A stretch of DNA of 64,000 nucleotides from an uncultured Alphaproteobacteria bacterium (GTDB taxonomy: Bacteria; Pseudomonadota; Alphaproteobacteria; Rs-D84), in assembly GCA_934230415.1 (NCBI GenBank), contig CAKQEW010000003.1, forward strand, positions 92,240 to 156,239. The letters are read 5' to 3'. Each line of letters starts with the position of its first letter. Position 1 is the stretch's first letter. Below the pieces are notes generated by a model, which worked only from the letters and a program-made list of their open reading frames with translations, was not told where the DNA came from and did not search any database. Below, piece after piece: positions 18,664-27,157 of this stretch. The position numbers were made by a program, and so were the translations under genes.

Positions 18664-18730
18664 AAAAAAAGACCCGTATAAATTCACACGGGTCGGGTTC
18701 TAAGCAATGTAAAAGTGCTTAGCTTGTGGT
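18664..18730 (-). ncRNA. Predicted small RNA divergent from the CBASS genes
   Basis: On the minus strand a perfect TTGACA (18761-18766) is followed after 18 bases by TAAGGT (18737-18742), which gives a start near 18730. The predicted 67-nt RNA has hairpin 1 CTAAGCA/TGCTTAG (18716-18722 with 18700-18706). Hairpin 2 is GACCCGT/ACGGGTC (18688-18694 with 18671-18677) and runs straight into seven T residues, an intrinsic terminator. No minus-strand protein gene lies nearby to need it. Promoter, two stems and terminator together make a convincing sRNA, but its target is unknown. Confidence 0.6.
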
Positions 18731-18750
18731 GCTTTCACCTTACATTGCTT
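18702..18750. repeat. 11-bp inverted repeat overlapping the sRNA promoter
   Basis: AAGCAATGTAA (18702-18712) and TTACATTGCTT (18740-18750) are exact inverse copies 27 bases apart. The right copy overlaps the minus-strand -10 region and the left copy lies within the sRNA. They could be paired operator half-sites for DNA looping. Confidence 0.6.
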
Positions 18751-18801
18751 TATGGGGCCTTGTCAAATGTTTTTTGACGGGGGATGTTTTTGCCGTATAA
18801 A
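18737..18801. promoter_or_regulatory. Back-to-back promoter region between sRNA and CD-NTase
   Basis: The minus-strand -35 (TTGACA, 18761-18766) and a plus-strand -35-like TTGACG (18774-18779) lie on the two arms of one inverted repeat (CTTGTCAAA...TTTGACGGG). The plus-strand side has TATAAA at 18796-18801 after 16 bases. The predicted plus start would fall within the CD-NTase ribosome-binding site, so that promoter is less certain. A protein binding the inverted repeat would control both directions. Confidence 0.45.
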
Positions 18802-18816
18802 TGTAAGGAGAATAAA

Positions 18817-19671
18817 ATGGCATATACAGAAGAACAATTAATTGCTTTTACAAAGCCGCTTTCGGATACTGAAGATCAAAAGGCACAAAATTCCATCAAC
18901 ATGGTTCAATCGGCTATTGATAATTATGATTGGAATGTTGTTGGGTTGCAAAAACCGGAGGTGCGCTTAAAGGGGTCGTATCATAATGATACTAATGTAA
19001 AATTAGATAGCGATGTTGATACTTATGTATTGTTTACGGGGTATACATATAAGGTTTGTACGAATAGTCAATCTATCAGTCCGTATCATATGGGGACAGG
19101 ACAACCCTGGGGGTATTTCAAGGATCGTTTACATGAGGCTTTAAAAAACAAATTTGGCACGGATGTTCATCGTGGAAATAAGTCGTTTAAGATAAAAGAA
19201 AATTCATACAAACACCAAACTGATGTTGTGTGTGCATTTAGTGCGATTGATGATCGAGGTGAAAAAAATAATTGTGGTATTTGTCTGTTTCCTGATGACG
19301 ACACCGGGGTTATAATTAATTATCCTGAACAGGATACCGAAAGGGGGAATGAGAAAAATTTTTGGACAGATCATTATTACAAGAAGATTGTTCGTATTTT
19401 TAAGGCGATAAAGAATGATGTTGGGTTAAGTACCCCGTCATATTTGATTGAATGTTTGATTAGTAATGTTGATAATCATTTAATTGCTGATAATTCCAAA
19501 CGCTACAAGGATAAATTGACTGAAATAATAGATTTTTTACTTCGGTTCTTGTATGTGTCACCTGGGAGTTTTTATGAGGTTAATCAAGTTAAACCTTTGT
19601 TTCACGAAAAACAAAAATGGACGGTGGACGAGGCAGTTGGTTTTTTGCACGTGGTTAAAGAGGTATTATAA
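18817..19671 (+). CDS. CBASS cyclic-oligonucleotide synthase (CD-NTase)
   Basis: A nucleotidyltransferase of the cGAS/DncV-like family that makes a cyclic nucleotide signal on phage infection. The active-site signature is present: GSY at residues 53-55, D66-x-D68 in DSDVDTYV, and a third acidic residue D136 in HQTDVVCAF. The helical C-terminal half is also typical. I choose the ATG at 18817 (284 residues) because AAGGAG lies six bases upstream; the earlier ATG at 18784 lacks one. Its stop overlaps the effector start (TAATG). The nucleotide product cannot be told from the sequence. Pairing with Cap15-type effectors is known for CdnB-like and related clades. Confidence 0.88.
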   Translation: MAYTEEQLIAFTKPLSDTEDQKAQNSINMVQSAIDNYDWNVVGLQKPEVRLKGSYHNDTNVKLDSDVDTYVLFTGYTYKVCTNSQSISPYHMGTGQPWGYFKDRLHEALKNKFGTDVHRGNKSFKIKENSYKHQTDVVCAFSAIDDRGEKNNCGICLFPDDDTGVIINYPEQDTERGNEKNFWTDHYYKKIVRIFKAIKNDVGLSTPSYLIECLISNVDNHLIADNSKRYKDKLTEIIDFLLRFLYVSPGSFYEVNQVKPLFHEKQKWTVDEAVGFLHVVKEVL

Positions 19672-20240
19672 TGATAACAAAATATGATACTTATTTTATT
19701 GGAGGGATTGCGATAGTTGCGTTTTTTCTGGTGGATTTTATTTCGCCAAAAAATACAATTTTGCAAAATTTAACCGAGTGTATAGGGTGGACATCAACCG
19801 TATGTTTGGCATCGTACGCTTTGTTTAATAAATATTTGTGGAGAAAATGGCCGATATGTAAGTTTATAAATCGTCCATATGTTGGTGGAATATGGTTTGG
19901 AAATATTCATTATAATTTTAATGGTGTTGCGGGCAAAAAAAGGGTAACAGTGCAAATTCAGCAAGATTTTTATAATATAAAAATTTGTTTAAAAACAGAC
20001 ATAAATTTAAGTAAAAGTTGTACAGCGGAATATTGTGCCGAAGAATCAAAAATATTTTACGTGTATAAAACGGATCCACATTCAAGAATGAAGGATATAA
20101 ACCCAGTTCAGTATGGGGCTGCACAGATAGTTATAGACCAGAATAATCTTAATAAAATTCGTATTGAGTATTGGACAGATCGTCGAACAAAAGGCTATAT
20201 GGATTTAAAGCGTGTATTGAACAATAAACGGCGTTTTTAG
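19671..20240 (+). CDS. Cap15-type CBASS membrane effector (2TM-beta-barrel)
   Basis: The 189 residues begin with two membrane helices (about residues 8-27 and 38-57), followed by an all-beta domain with the Cap15-like pattern GGIWFGNIHYN, VTVQIQQDFYNIKI, FYVYKTDP and RIEYWTDRRTKGYMDLKRV near the end. Known Cap15 proteins bind a cyclic nucleotide through the beta-barrel, oligomerise and disrupt the inner membrane, which kills the infected cell. The one-base overlap with the CD-NTase gene and the absence of cap2/cap3 genes make this a minimal two-gene (type I) CBASS. Confidence 0.85.
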   Translation: MITKYDTYFIGGIAIVAFFLVDFISPKNTILQNLTECIGWTSTVCLASYALFNKYLWRKWPICKFINRPYVGGIWFGNIHYNFNGVAGKKRVTVQIQQDFYNIKICLKTDINLSKSCTAEYCAEESKIFYVYKTDPHSRMKDINPVQYGAAQIVIDQNNLNKIRIEYWTDRRTKGYMDLKRVLNNKRRF

Positions 20241-20247
20241 AATTTTT

Positions 20248-20276
20248 TTGCATTTTTTTGGGGTTCTTGTTATTAT
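20248..20276 (+). promoter_or_regulatory. Promoter of the structured RNA
   Basis: TTGCAT (20248-20253), exactly 17 bases, then TATTAT (20271-20276). This predicts a transcript starting near 20283, downstream of the Cap15-like gene stop. Confidence 0.6.
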
Positions 20277-20282
20277 GGGCAT

Positions 20283-20514
20283 TGAATCCGATGGAAATTG
20301 GGTTCGGGGCCGTGATAAGCCTAGTTTTAATCCGGTGCAGTTTTGCATCGTTATTTGATGTGGTGCAAACTGCACTGTTATCAACCCTGACTCGTATGTC
20401 GGGGGGCTGTCTGTTATATAACAGGGGAAACCCGAAAGCAGCAGGAATCCAGTGATTAAAACTGATTTTATCAACTCCCCGACCGTCAATTTCAAGATTG
20501 GCGGTTGTTTTTTT
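20283..20514 (+). ncRNA. Predicted 230-nt multibranched structured RNA
   Basis: The 318-base gap between the CBASS and mod genes holds no open frame but many helices. The closing stem is GATAA plus AGTTTTAATC (20314-20318, 20323-20332) pairing with GATTAAAACT plus TTATC (20454-20463, 20468-20472). Hairpin A is GTGCAGTTT/AAACTGCAC (20335-20343, 20367-20375). Hairpin B is CCCTGAC/GTCGGGG (20385-20391, 20398-20404). The 14-base palindrome CTGTTATATAACAG lies at 20411-20424. The 3' end is an intrinsic terminator, ACCGTCAAT/ATTGGCGGT (20482-20505) followed by seven T residues. With the promoter at 20248 this is a complete RNA gene. I recognise no known family; it is not tmRNA, RNase P, SRP or 6S RNA as far as I can tell. 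Confidence 0.65.
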
Positions 20515-20558
20515 AGGCCGTGTTTCCATTTGGGTTCCGAAACAAAAAGGAACGAGAT

Positions 20559-22454
20559 ATGTGGGATGGGTTGCAGGCGGTACGCAAGGAAATACAAGAA
20601 TCTGTTAATACAATTCATGATAACGAAGAAATTCATGATGGGTTTCAATTACGTTTTGTGGGTAAGAGTTATGCCAAATTTGTGACCGGGTTGCCCAGCG
20701 AGACGGTCTTGGTTCCGGATAATGATTGGAATAATCAAGAAAACAATAAAGATAGCCAGAATATATTTATTACCGGTGATAATTTAGATGCGTTAAAACA
20801 TCTGGTGAATGCGTATTCCGGTGCGATTAAGATGATATATATTGACCCACCATATAATACTGGGGCGGATGGGTTTGTTTACAAGGACAGTTTTAAATTT
20901 TCAGATGATGACCTGAAACAGAAATTAGGGTTTTCGGATACAGAGTTGGCACGTTTGCGTGCGCTGGATGGCAAGTGTTCGCATTCGGCATGGTTGACCT
21001 TTATGCTGCCACGATTGATATTGGCAAAACGCCTGTTGTCAGACGACGGGGTGATGTTTATCAGTATTGACGATAACGAGCAGGCAAATTTGAAAATGAT
21101 TTGTGATGAGGTGTTTGGTGAGAGTAATTTTCATGTTTGTTTTCCTAGGGTAACAAAGAAAGGGGGAAAATCTTCTGATACGACAGCAAAAAATCATGAT
21201 TATGTGTTAATGTATAAAAAAACATCTTATGCAGATATTGTAGGGGTTGAACACAATGATGACTCTTATTGTAACAAAGATGAATTTTTTGATGAGAGGG
21301 GATATTATAAGTTAAATCAAACTTTAGATTATGATTCATTGGGCTGGGTTAGGTCTTTGGATTATCCGATAGAGATAGAAGGTGAAGTTTTTTATGCTGG
21401 TGGCAGCAAAGAAGAATATAAAAAGAGACAAGAGGGACAACACGGACGTGCGGACTGGGGATGGAGATGGAGTGTAGATTTATTTGATTTTGGTGTCAAG
21501 AATGGATTTATTGAAGTTAAGCGTGGTGGAGTTAGGCCACGTATTTATACAAAAACATATCAAAATGTTAAAATTGAGAAAATTAATAACAGTTATAAAA
21601 TTGTCAAAATTGATAGAACTAAACCTTTGTCTACTCTTGAGTTTACAGATAATAAATATTCAAATGATTCTGCTACAAAAGTGATAGCTGAATTGTTGGG
21701 GAAAGGGGTTTTTGAGTATACAAAAGCTCCAGAATTAATATCGTCTTTGATGAAGCTTGTTGCAGGTAATGATTTTACAATCCTTGATTTCTTTGCAGGG
21801 TCGGCGACTACGGCGCAAGCGGTTATGCAGTTGAACAAGGATGACGGTGGTAATCGTAAATATATCATGGTGCAATTGAATGAAGCGGTGAAACCGGGTA
21901 GCGAGGCGGAAAATCAGGGATTTAAGACCATTGATGAAATTTCACGTAAACGTATTAAACTGGCGGCGGAACAAATTGGTGATACGTCTGGGTTTAAACA
22001 CTATAAGTTAGCCAAAGTAACCGATGATTTAATATTAGATAAAATTGATGAATTTGACCCCACAAAGCCCAATCTGTTGTCGGATGATATGGTTAGTCCG
22101 TTTTCAGGTGATGCGCTGGGGACGGGGTTAAATGCGTCTGGATTGGATACTTTATTAACCACATGGATGGTTGATGATGGATATCCGATAAATACCAAGG
22201 TTGAAGAATTTAAATTTGGAAATTATGTTGCATATTCACCGGTGGGGTCACGACGCTTGTATCTGATTTCAGATGGTTTGGATTCAAATGCCACACAAGA
22301 TTTGTTGAATAAAATCGGGTGTAATGAAATCAGTGTTCAAACAATCATTATTTATAATCATTCGTTTAATTTTACGATGCTGACCGAGTTAAAAAATAAC
22401 CTGAAGCATGTGTTGGATGATGATAAAAAGATTGAAATTATAGAGAGATTTTAA
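20559..22454 (+). CDS. mod: Type III restriction-modification methyltransferase (Mod)
   Basis: Adenine-N6 DNA methyltransferase of the beta class: catalytic DPPYNTG at residues 96-102 precedes the SAM-binding FFAGSATTAQAV at about residue 411. The region between, roughly 190-400, is the target-recognition domain and is more AT-rich, with codons (TCT, AGG, AGA) unlike the flanks. The start at 20559 (631 residues) follows AAGGA. The upstream GTG at 20520 would place coding sequence next to the RNA terminator. Mod alone protects DNA and, together with Res, forms the type III complex. Confidence 0.94.
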   Translation: MWDGLQAVRKEIQESVNTIHDNEEIHDGFQLRFVGKSYAKFVTGLPSETVLVPDNDWNNQENNKDSQNIFITGDNLDALKHLVNAYSGAIKMIYIDPPYNTGADGFVYKDSFKFSDDDLKQKLGFSDTELARLRALDGKCSHSAWLTFMLPRLILAKRLLSDDGVMFISIDDNEQANLKMICDEVFGESNFHVCFPRVTKKGGKSSDTTAKNHDYVLMYKKTSYADIVGVEHNDDSYCNKDEFFDERGYYKLNQTLDYDSLGWVRSLDYPIEIEGEVFYAGGSKEEYKKRQEGQHGRADWGWRWSVDLFDFGVKNGFIEVKRGGVRPRIYTKTYQNVKIEKINNSYKIVKIDRTKPLSTLEFTDNKYSNDSATKVIAELLGKGVFEYTKAPELISSLMKLVAGNDFTILDFFAGSATTAQAVMQLNKDDGGNRKYIMVQLNEAVKPGSEAENQGFKTIDEISRKRIKLAAEQIGDTSGFKHYKLAKVTDDLILDKIDEFDPTKPNLLSDDMVSPFSGDALGTGLNASGLDTLLTTWMVDDGYPINTKVEEFKFGNYVAYSPVGSRRLYLISDGLDSNATQDLLNKIGCNEISVQTIIIYNHSFNFTMLTELKNNLKHVLDDDKKIEIIERF

Positions 22455-22457
22455 CCG

Positions 22458-25244
22458 ATGAAAAAGCATTTGGAACAATTACCACATCAAGAAGATGCGA
22501 TTAAAGCGATAATGGATGCGATGCAAGGATGTCGTGATATTGATAATAATACCGATGTTTATGCAAATCCAAACATTAGTGTAAAGTCAGGGATTGATGT
22601 GAAAATGGAAACAGGGACGGGTAAGACGTATGTTTATACCCGTATGATGTTCGAGATGTTTCAAAAATACGGAATTAGTAAATTTATTATATTTGTTCCT
22701 TCATTGGCGATTAAAGAAGGCACTAAGTCGTTTATAATGGCTGATTACAGTCGGCAACATTTTTCAGAATTATATGAGAATGTGCATATTGATTTGGATG
22801 TTATTAATGCAGGTGATTTTAATACTAAAAGGGGTCGCAAAACAATACCGTCTGCGTTAATGGATTTCTTGGAAGGGACACGGAACGACCATAAAAGCAT
22901 AAAATGTTTATTGTTGAATGATGCGATGTTGACCAGTAAGTCAATGACCCGTGATGACTATGACCAAACGTTGATAAATTCTTGTTCGTGTCCGATTGAA
23001 TCAATTAAGATGACCAGACCGGTGGTTATTATTGATGAACCACACAGGTTTAATAAAAATGGCAAGGCATGGACAGCAATACAGCAATTAAAACCACAGT
23101 TGATTGTCCGTTTTGGGGCGACTTTCCCGATGATTCAAATAGGTACAGGCAGAAACAAGGTTATAAAGAAGGATTATGATAATCTGGTGTATGACCTGAA
23201 TGCGATACAGGCGTTTAATGAAAATCTTGTTAAGGGAATTAATGTTTTGTTTCCAGAGATAGATGCCGTAGATGCAGCATATAAATACAAGGTAAAATCA
23301 GTTAGTGATAAAAAACTGGTTTTGAATGATGGACGGGCAGACTATGAATTGAAGATAGGTGATAAGTTGCCGGCTGATTTTGAAGGCGGATTGAATTATG
23401 AAGGTAAAAAAGTGCTGTCAAATGACCTTGAATTGTCAGAAGGGATGGTGTTGATTCCAAAATTGTTTTCGTGTTCATATCAAGAATTATTATTAAATCA
23501 GGCCATTAATGCACACTTTATGGCGGAACGTGAAAACTGGATACGTGAAAATTCAGGGGTGAATCCAGCTAGGATTAAAACACTTTCGTTGTTCTTTATT
23601 GATGATATCAAATCGTATCGGTCGGATGATGGGTGGTTAAAATTGACTTTTGAACGCCTGTTAAGAAAAAAGTTAACTGAATTAATAGAAAAAGAAACGG
23701 TTGCAGAATATAAACAATTTTTACAGGAAAGCTTGAATCATATACCAGAGACACACGGTGGATATTTTGCCGAAGATACAGGTAAAACAGGTGATGAAGC
23801 GATACAGGCAGAAGTGGATGATATCTTGCGTAGTGGGCAAAAATTGTTGCAGTTTAAGGATGCGTCAGGTAATTGGATATTACGCCGATTTTTGTTTTCA
23901 AAGTGGACATTGCGCGAAGGGTGGGATAACACAAATGTGTTCACGATTACCAAACTTAGAACCAGCGGCAGTGAAAATAGTAAAATACAAGAGGTTGGGC
24001 GTGGACTGCGTTTGCCGGTTGATGAAACTGGGAAAAGATTGTCTGATGACGATTTTAGATTGAATTTTATCGTGGATTGGTCTGAAAAGGAATTTGCAGA
24101 AAAACTGCGTTCAGAAATCAATGGTGATGGTGGTGTTGTGGATTCAATGAAGATAACGGATGTTATATTAAATGCACTAGTATCACGAAAATATGCGGAT
24201 AATACGGCTGTTGCAAAGGCTAAATTATTGATAGACGGTATTATTGACACTAATGATGCGATATTAAAGGTTGAAGAGCTGTTAAAACTGTTGCCGGAAC
24301 AATTCCAATTAAAGAAAAATGCGATTATTACTAATCACTTGGGAAAGAGTGTCGTAAAGCTGAGAAAGAATAATTGGATGCCGCTAAAAGAACTGTGGGG
24401 ACGTGTTGTTCGCCGGTATATGATTAAGTATGATAATATTTCGCTCGATGATTTGTTAGAAATGGCAAAAGGGGCAGTGGAAGACAGTTTTACACCGGCT
24501 TTTGGTCGTGTTAAATGTTATATATTGGAAGAACAGGATGGGCAAATGATTGTAAAGTCAACAATCGTTGATACCAGAATTCCATTGGATAAGATATCGT
24601 ATGGCTTGTTTATTCAAAAGCTTTCAAAGCGGACACAGGTTGCGGTAAATGTTTGGCATCAGGCTATGTGTGAAAAGTATCCAAATGGTCTAAAATCAGA
24701 TGATTTTAATGTTCAGAGCTTAGAAAATATCATAAATAAATTTTTGAAATCTTTTGCGGATGTGTTTGCACAACGGTTTGAATACAGTTCGTTGGAATTT
24801 ACTGCAAATACCAGTTTGATAAAAAATGGCGAGTTTGTAGATGAAGTTCCACAGGGTGCGCTGGGGACACATTTGGCGGAAGATGCCTGTGTTGAAAGTT
24901 GTTATATGTATGACAAAAAGTGTTATGACACAGAGCCAGAACACGAGATATTAAAATTACAGCCACATGGGGTTGTGACTGCATTTGGTAAGTTGCCTAG
25001 ACGTTCTATTAAGGTGCCGTTGTATACGGGTGGGACAGCATCGCCGGACTTTGTGTATGCCATAGAAAGCGATAATGGTGTGAAATTGAACCTGCTGGTT
25101 GAGGTTAAGGCGGATAATGAGCGGCGTAGCGATTCAATTATCACCAAGAGCCAGCAAGAGTTCTTTAGGCAAATAAAAGGTGTTGAATGGCGCAAGGTTG
25201 TCAAGGCTGATGATTTGCGAAGTGCGATAGAAAAATTGGTTTAG
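22458..25244 (+). CDS. res: Type III restriction enzyme Res subunit
   Basis: Helicase-nuclease subunit that cleaves DNA after translocation or sliding from two inversely oriented sites. It has the SF2 ATPase motif I METGTGKTYVYTRM near residue 52, the motif II box IIDEPHRF near 193, and motif VI VGRGLRLPVD near 515. The C-terminal PD-(D/E)xK nuclease is SPDFVYAI followed by LLVEVKAD. The 928 residues are full length, with no frameshift. It starts three bases after mod. Its stop overlaps the convergent downstream gene by four bases. Confidence 0.94.
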   Translation: MKKHLEQLPHQEDAIKAIMDAMQGCRDIDNNTDVYANPNISVKSGIDVKMETGTGKTYVYTRMMFEMFQKYGISKFIIFVPSLAIKEGTKSFIMADYSRQHFSELYENVHIDLDVINAGDFNTKRGRKTIPSALMDFLEGTRNDHKSIKCLLLNDAMLTSKSMTRDDYDQTLINSCSCPIESIKMTRPVVIIDEPHRFNKNGKAWTAIQQLKPQLIVRFGATFPMIQIGTGRNKVIKKDYDNLVYDLNAIQAFNENLVKGINVLFPEIDAVDAAYKYKVKSVSDKKLVLNDGRADYELKIGDKLPADFEGGLNYEGKKVLSNDLELSEGMVLIPKLFSCSYQELLLNQAINAHFMAERENWIRENSGVNPARIKTLSLFFIDDIKSYRSDDGWLKLTFERLLRKKLTELIEKETVAEYKQFLQESLNHIPETHGGYFAEDTGKTGDEAIQAEVDDILRSGQKLLQFKDASGNWILRRFLFSKWTLREGWDNTNVFTITKLRTSGSENSKIQEVGRGLRLPVDETGKRLSDDDFRLNFIVDWSEKEFAEKLRSEINGDGGVVDSMKITDVILNALVSRKYADNTAVAKAKLLIDGIIDTNDAILKVEELLKLLPEQFQLKKNAIITNHLGKSVVKLRKNNWMPLKELWGRVVRRYMIKYDNISLDDLLEMAKGAVEDSFTPAFGRVKCYILEEQDGQMIVKSTIVDTRIPLDKISYGLFIQKLSKRTQVAVNVWHQAMCEKYPNGLKSDDFNVQSLENIINKFLKSFADVFAQRFEYSSLEFTANTSLIKNGEFVDEVPQGALGTHLAEDACVESCYMYDKKCYDTEPEHEILKLQPHGVVTAFGKLPRRSIKVPLYTGGTASPDFVYAIESDNGVKLNLLVEVKADNERRSDSIITKSQQEFFRQIKGVEWRKVVKADDLRSAIEKLV

Positions 25245-25900
25245 TCCGAATATACATCTGTGGCGGTTTCGCGTGATTGCATATTTGGATTAAATCCGTA
25301 TTTGTTTCCATGCCCGTTGCGTTCTTCGGCGATTGTTTTCTTGATATCTGCTGTTTCTATGGCGAGACTAATTGACCGCCATTTGCGAACAAGTCGTTCA
25401 ATACAATGTGTTTTGCGAATTTGTAAGAAATAGTTGATGTCATAAACGGTTTTTCGTTCACGCCAGTGTGTAATTTTATTATGCTTTCGTTGTGGTGGCA
25501 GGTTACTGTTTTGAAGCTCAAGAATCTTTTGGTCGCAAATTTCCATTTGCTCTAAAAACCATTGTTCGGTTTTGTAACATCGTTGAATTTTATTTTCGTA
25601 TCTGTCCAGTAATTCAAACGCATCACGTTGTTTTATTTTTCCATCTGCACGTATACGAATGTCATCTGCTTCTAGTTCTTGCCATTCTTTCTTGTGTTTG
25701 GCGTCGTTTAGTGCGGTTTGTATGAATTTTTGTTCGTATTGCTGTTGAAAGCGTTTCAGAAAATCGGACTGGGTCTGTGATGCGGTTTCAAACAATTTTC
25801 CAATGTCTGTGTAGGCAAATTCGTCTGCAGGTTGAAAAGAGTTATTTTGCATAGATTTGGCATATTCTTGGTAAATGTCGTGATTTTGTTGCAGTGTCAT
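25241..25900 (-). CDS. Unassigned island protein with predicted coiled coils
   Basis: Not recognised. The 219 residues are strongly charged, rich in Gln, Lys, Glu and Arg, without signal peptide or membrane segment. Helical heptad-like stretches run from about 40 to 150 (FLKRFQQQYEQKFIQ; EQMEICDQKILELQ). It has a good ribosome-binding site (AAAGGA). It converges on res with a four-base overlap of stops. Lying inside a defence island, it may be a DNA-binding, regulatory or further defence protein, but nothing in the sequence decides this. Confidence 0.6.
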   Translation of the reverse strand: MTLQQNHDIYQEYAKSMQNNSFQPADEFAYTDIGKLFETASQTQSDFLKRFQQQYEQKFIQTALNDAKHKKEWQELEADDIRIRADGKIKQRDAFELLDRYENKIQRCYKTEQWFLEQMEICDQKILELQNSNLPPQRKHNKITHWRERKTVYDINYFLQIRKTHCIERLVRKWRSISLAIETADIKKTIAEERNGHGNKYGFNPNMQSRETATDVYSD

Positions 25901-26031
25901 TTTTTGTATCCTTTCCGGGGCGCACGGGTTGATAAATGATTTAATAAAAAATGATATATGTGTGTTGTTTGGGTATGTAAAATATTGACATGGTTATGCC
26001 TTTTGTTTTCGAGTGATTATGAGTGTTCTGT

Positions 26032-26226
26032 TTATGGGTTAGGTATGTGCAGATTATTTTCAATCCATGTGTCTAAATCAGCTTTGCGATATCTTATGCG
26101 GTTACCCCAGCGGACAAATGGAATGGTATTTTTACCATAGTGTCGCCAACAATTAAGTGTTCCGACAGTTGTTCCAAGGTATTTAGCGGCCTGTGCCTGT
26201 GTCATTAAAATAGTGTCTGTGTTCAT
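26032..26226 (-). CDS. AlpA/excisionase-like helix-turn-helix protein
   Basis: A 64-residue MerR-like winged HTH of the HTH_17/excisionase type: MTQAQAAKYLGTTVGTLNCWRHYG is the helix-turn-helix and RWGNRIRYRKADLDTWIE the wing and closing helix. Such proteins act as recombination directionality factors (Xis) or as activators of integrase genes (AlpA). GGAAAG precedes the ATG. Its place between the two end regions of the island fits a role in excision. Confidence 0.82.
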   Translation of the reverse strand: MNTDTILMTQAQAAKYLGTTVGTLNCWRHYGKNTIPFVRWGNRIRYRKADLDTWIENNLHIPNP

Positions 26227-26275
26227 GTCTTTCCGTTTCTTTTAAATCTGATTAAATCTTGCTGCGTGTTGGTAA

Positions 26276-26303
26276 TAAAAACAAGTGCAAGCATAGCTTG
26301 CAC
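26276..26303 (-). terminator. Intrinsic terminator downstream of the 246-residue island gene
   Basis: Perfect 8-bp stem GTGCAAGC/GCTTGCAC (26285-26292, 26296-26303) with ATA loop. On the minus strand it is followed by TTGTTTTTATT. It lies between the unassigned gene at 26341-27081 and the AlpA-like gene, so the two have separate transcripts. Confidence 0.7.
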
Positions 26304-26340
26304 AAATTGTTATCTTGATGAATTTACATGGTATTTTTTA

Positions 26341-27081
26341 TTAAATTTTGTTTAATGTTTTGAGTGCAGATAATACGTGTTCTGAATCGTTTTCTGATAG
26401 AAAGCAGTGTTCTTGGATGTATAAAATCTGTTCATCGTGTGGCTTGTTTTTTATAATTTCATAATGTTTATCTTTTAATATTTTTGAAATGGCTTTGTTT
26501 TGTCTGTTTTGTGGTGTGTGAATTATGTGTCCGCCGGCAATGTATTTTGCTTGTTTTTGTATTATTTGGTTAATTTCGGTTATGTCGGCTATAATGCTAC
26601 CAAACACGAAAAAGTCGTTGTTGTGAATTGATTTTATAAGTTCTGGTAGCAGGGCAAAAATACATCCCGCCAGTAATGTTTCAGGCATCGCTTTAAAATG
26701 CTTTTTAAATGTGCGTCGTAATGACGTATAAGATGATTTGTTTATTTGCCAGATGTATTCGGGTGTTTTTATTTGATTGTTTTTGCTTTTGTTGTTCTTG
26801 TAGAACCAGTGGGTGATAGCAATGCGGGTGTAATAATATATTGTGTGTTGTGGGATGTCGTTTGGTTCAATTTTCGGTAGTGTTGAAATTAACAAAAGAC
26901 AGGACTTCAGTAGTGTATTTATGTGTGTAAGTTCGTCAGGGGTAAGGTCTGAATTGAATGTATATGCTTTTTGAAAGATTGTGCGGTATGCGTTTAACAC
27001 AGGGGTTTGTATGGTGTGTAATGCTGGATATTTAATAAATATTGTGCTTACATTATTAATGTTAAAATTTTCGTATTTCAT
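26341..27081 (-). CDS. Unassigned island protein, helical
   Basis: Not recognised. I choose the ATG at 27081 (MKYENFNINN, 246 residues), which has AAGGA upstream; the in-frame extension to 27126 lacks one. The protein is basic and Ile/Asn/Lys-rich with no signal peptide. A moderately hydrophobic stretch (LLAGCIFALLPELI, about residues 140-155) is too short for a sure membrane helix. AT-rich codon use marks it as acquired. It is the gene nearest the tRNA end of the island. Confidence 0.6.
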   Translation of the reverse strand: MKYENFNINNVSTIFIKYPALHTIQTPVLNAYRTIFQKAYTFNSDLTPDELTHINTLLKSCLLLISTLPKIEPNDIPQHTIYYYTRIAITHWFYKNNKSKNNQIKTPEYIWQINKSSYTSLRRTFKKHFKAMPETLLAGCIFALLPELIKSIHNNDFFVFGSIIADITEINQIIQKQAKYIAGGHIIHTPQNRQNKAISKILKDKHYEIIKNKPHDEQILYIQEHCFLSENDSEHVLSALKTLNKI

Positions 27082-27157
27082 ACGTATCCTTTTTGCGAAA
27101 TATACTAGGTATTGCCGGGATTGCAAGGTTTTTGCTTAATAACAATTAGTGTTGTTG

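Noticed and set aside
18817..19671. Plain antibiotic-type nucleotidyltransferase or toxin
   Set aside because: The GSY...DxD pattern, size and the coupled Cap15-like effector fit a CBASS synthase better.
20283..20514. Retron msr-msd RNA
   Set aside because: No reverse transcriptase gene lies on the island, and the fold lacks the flanking inverted repeats and branching G context expected of a retron.
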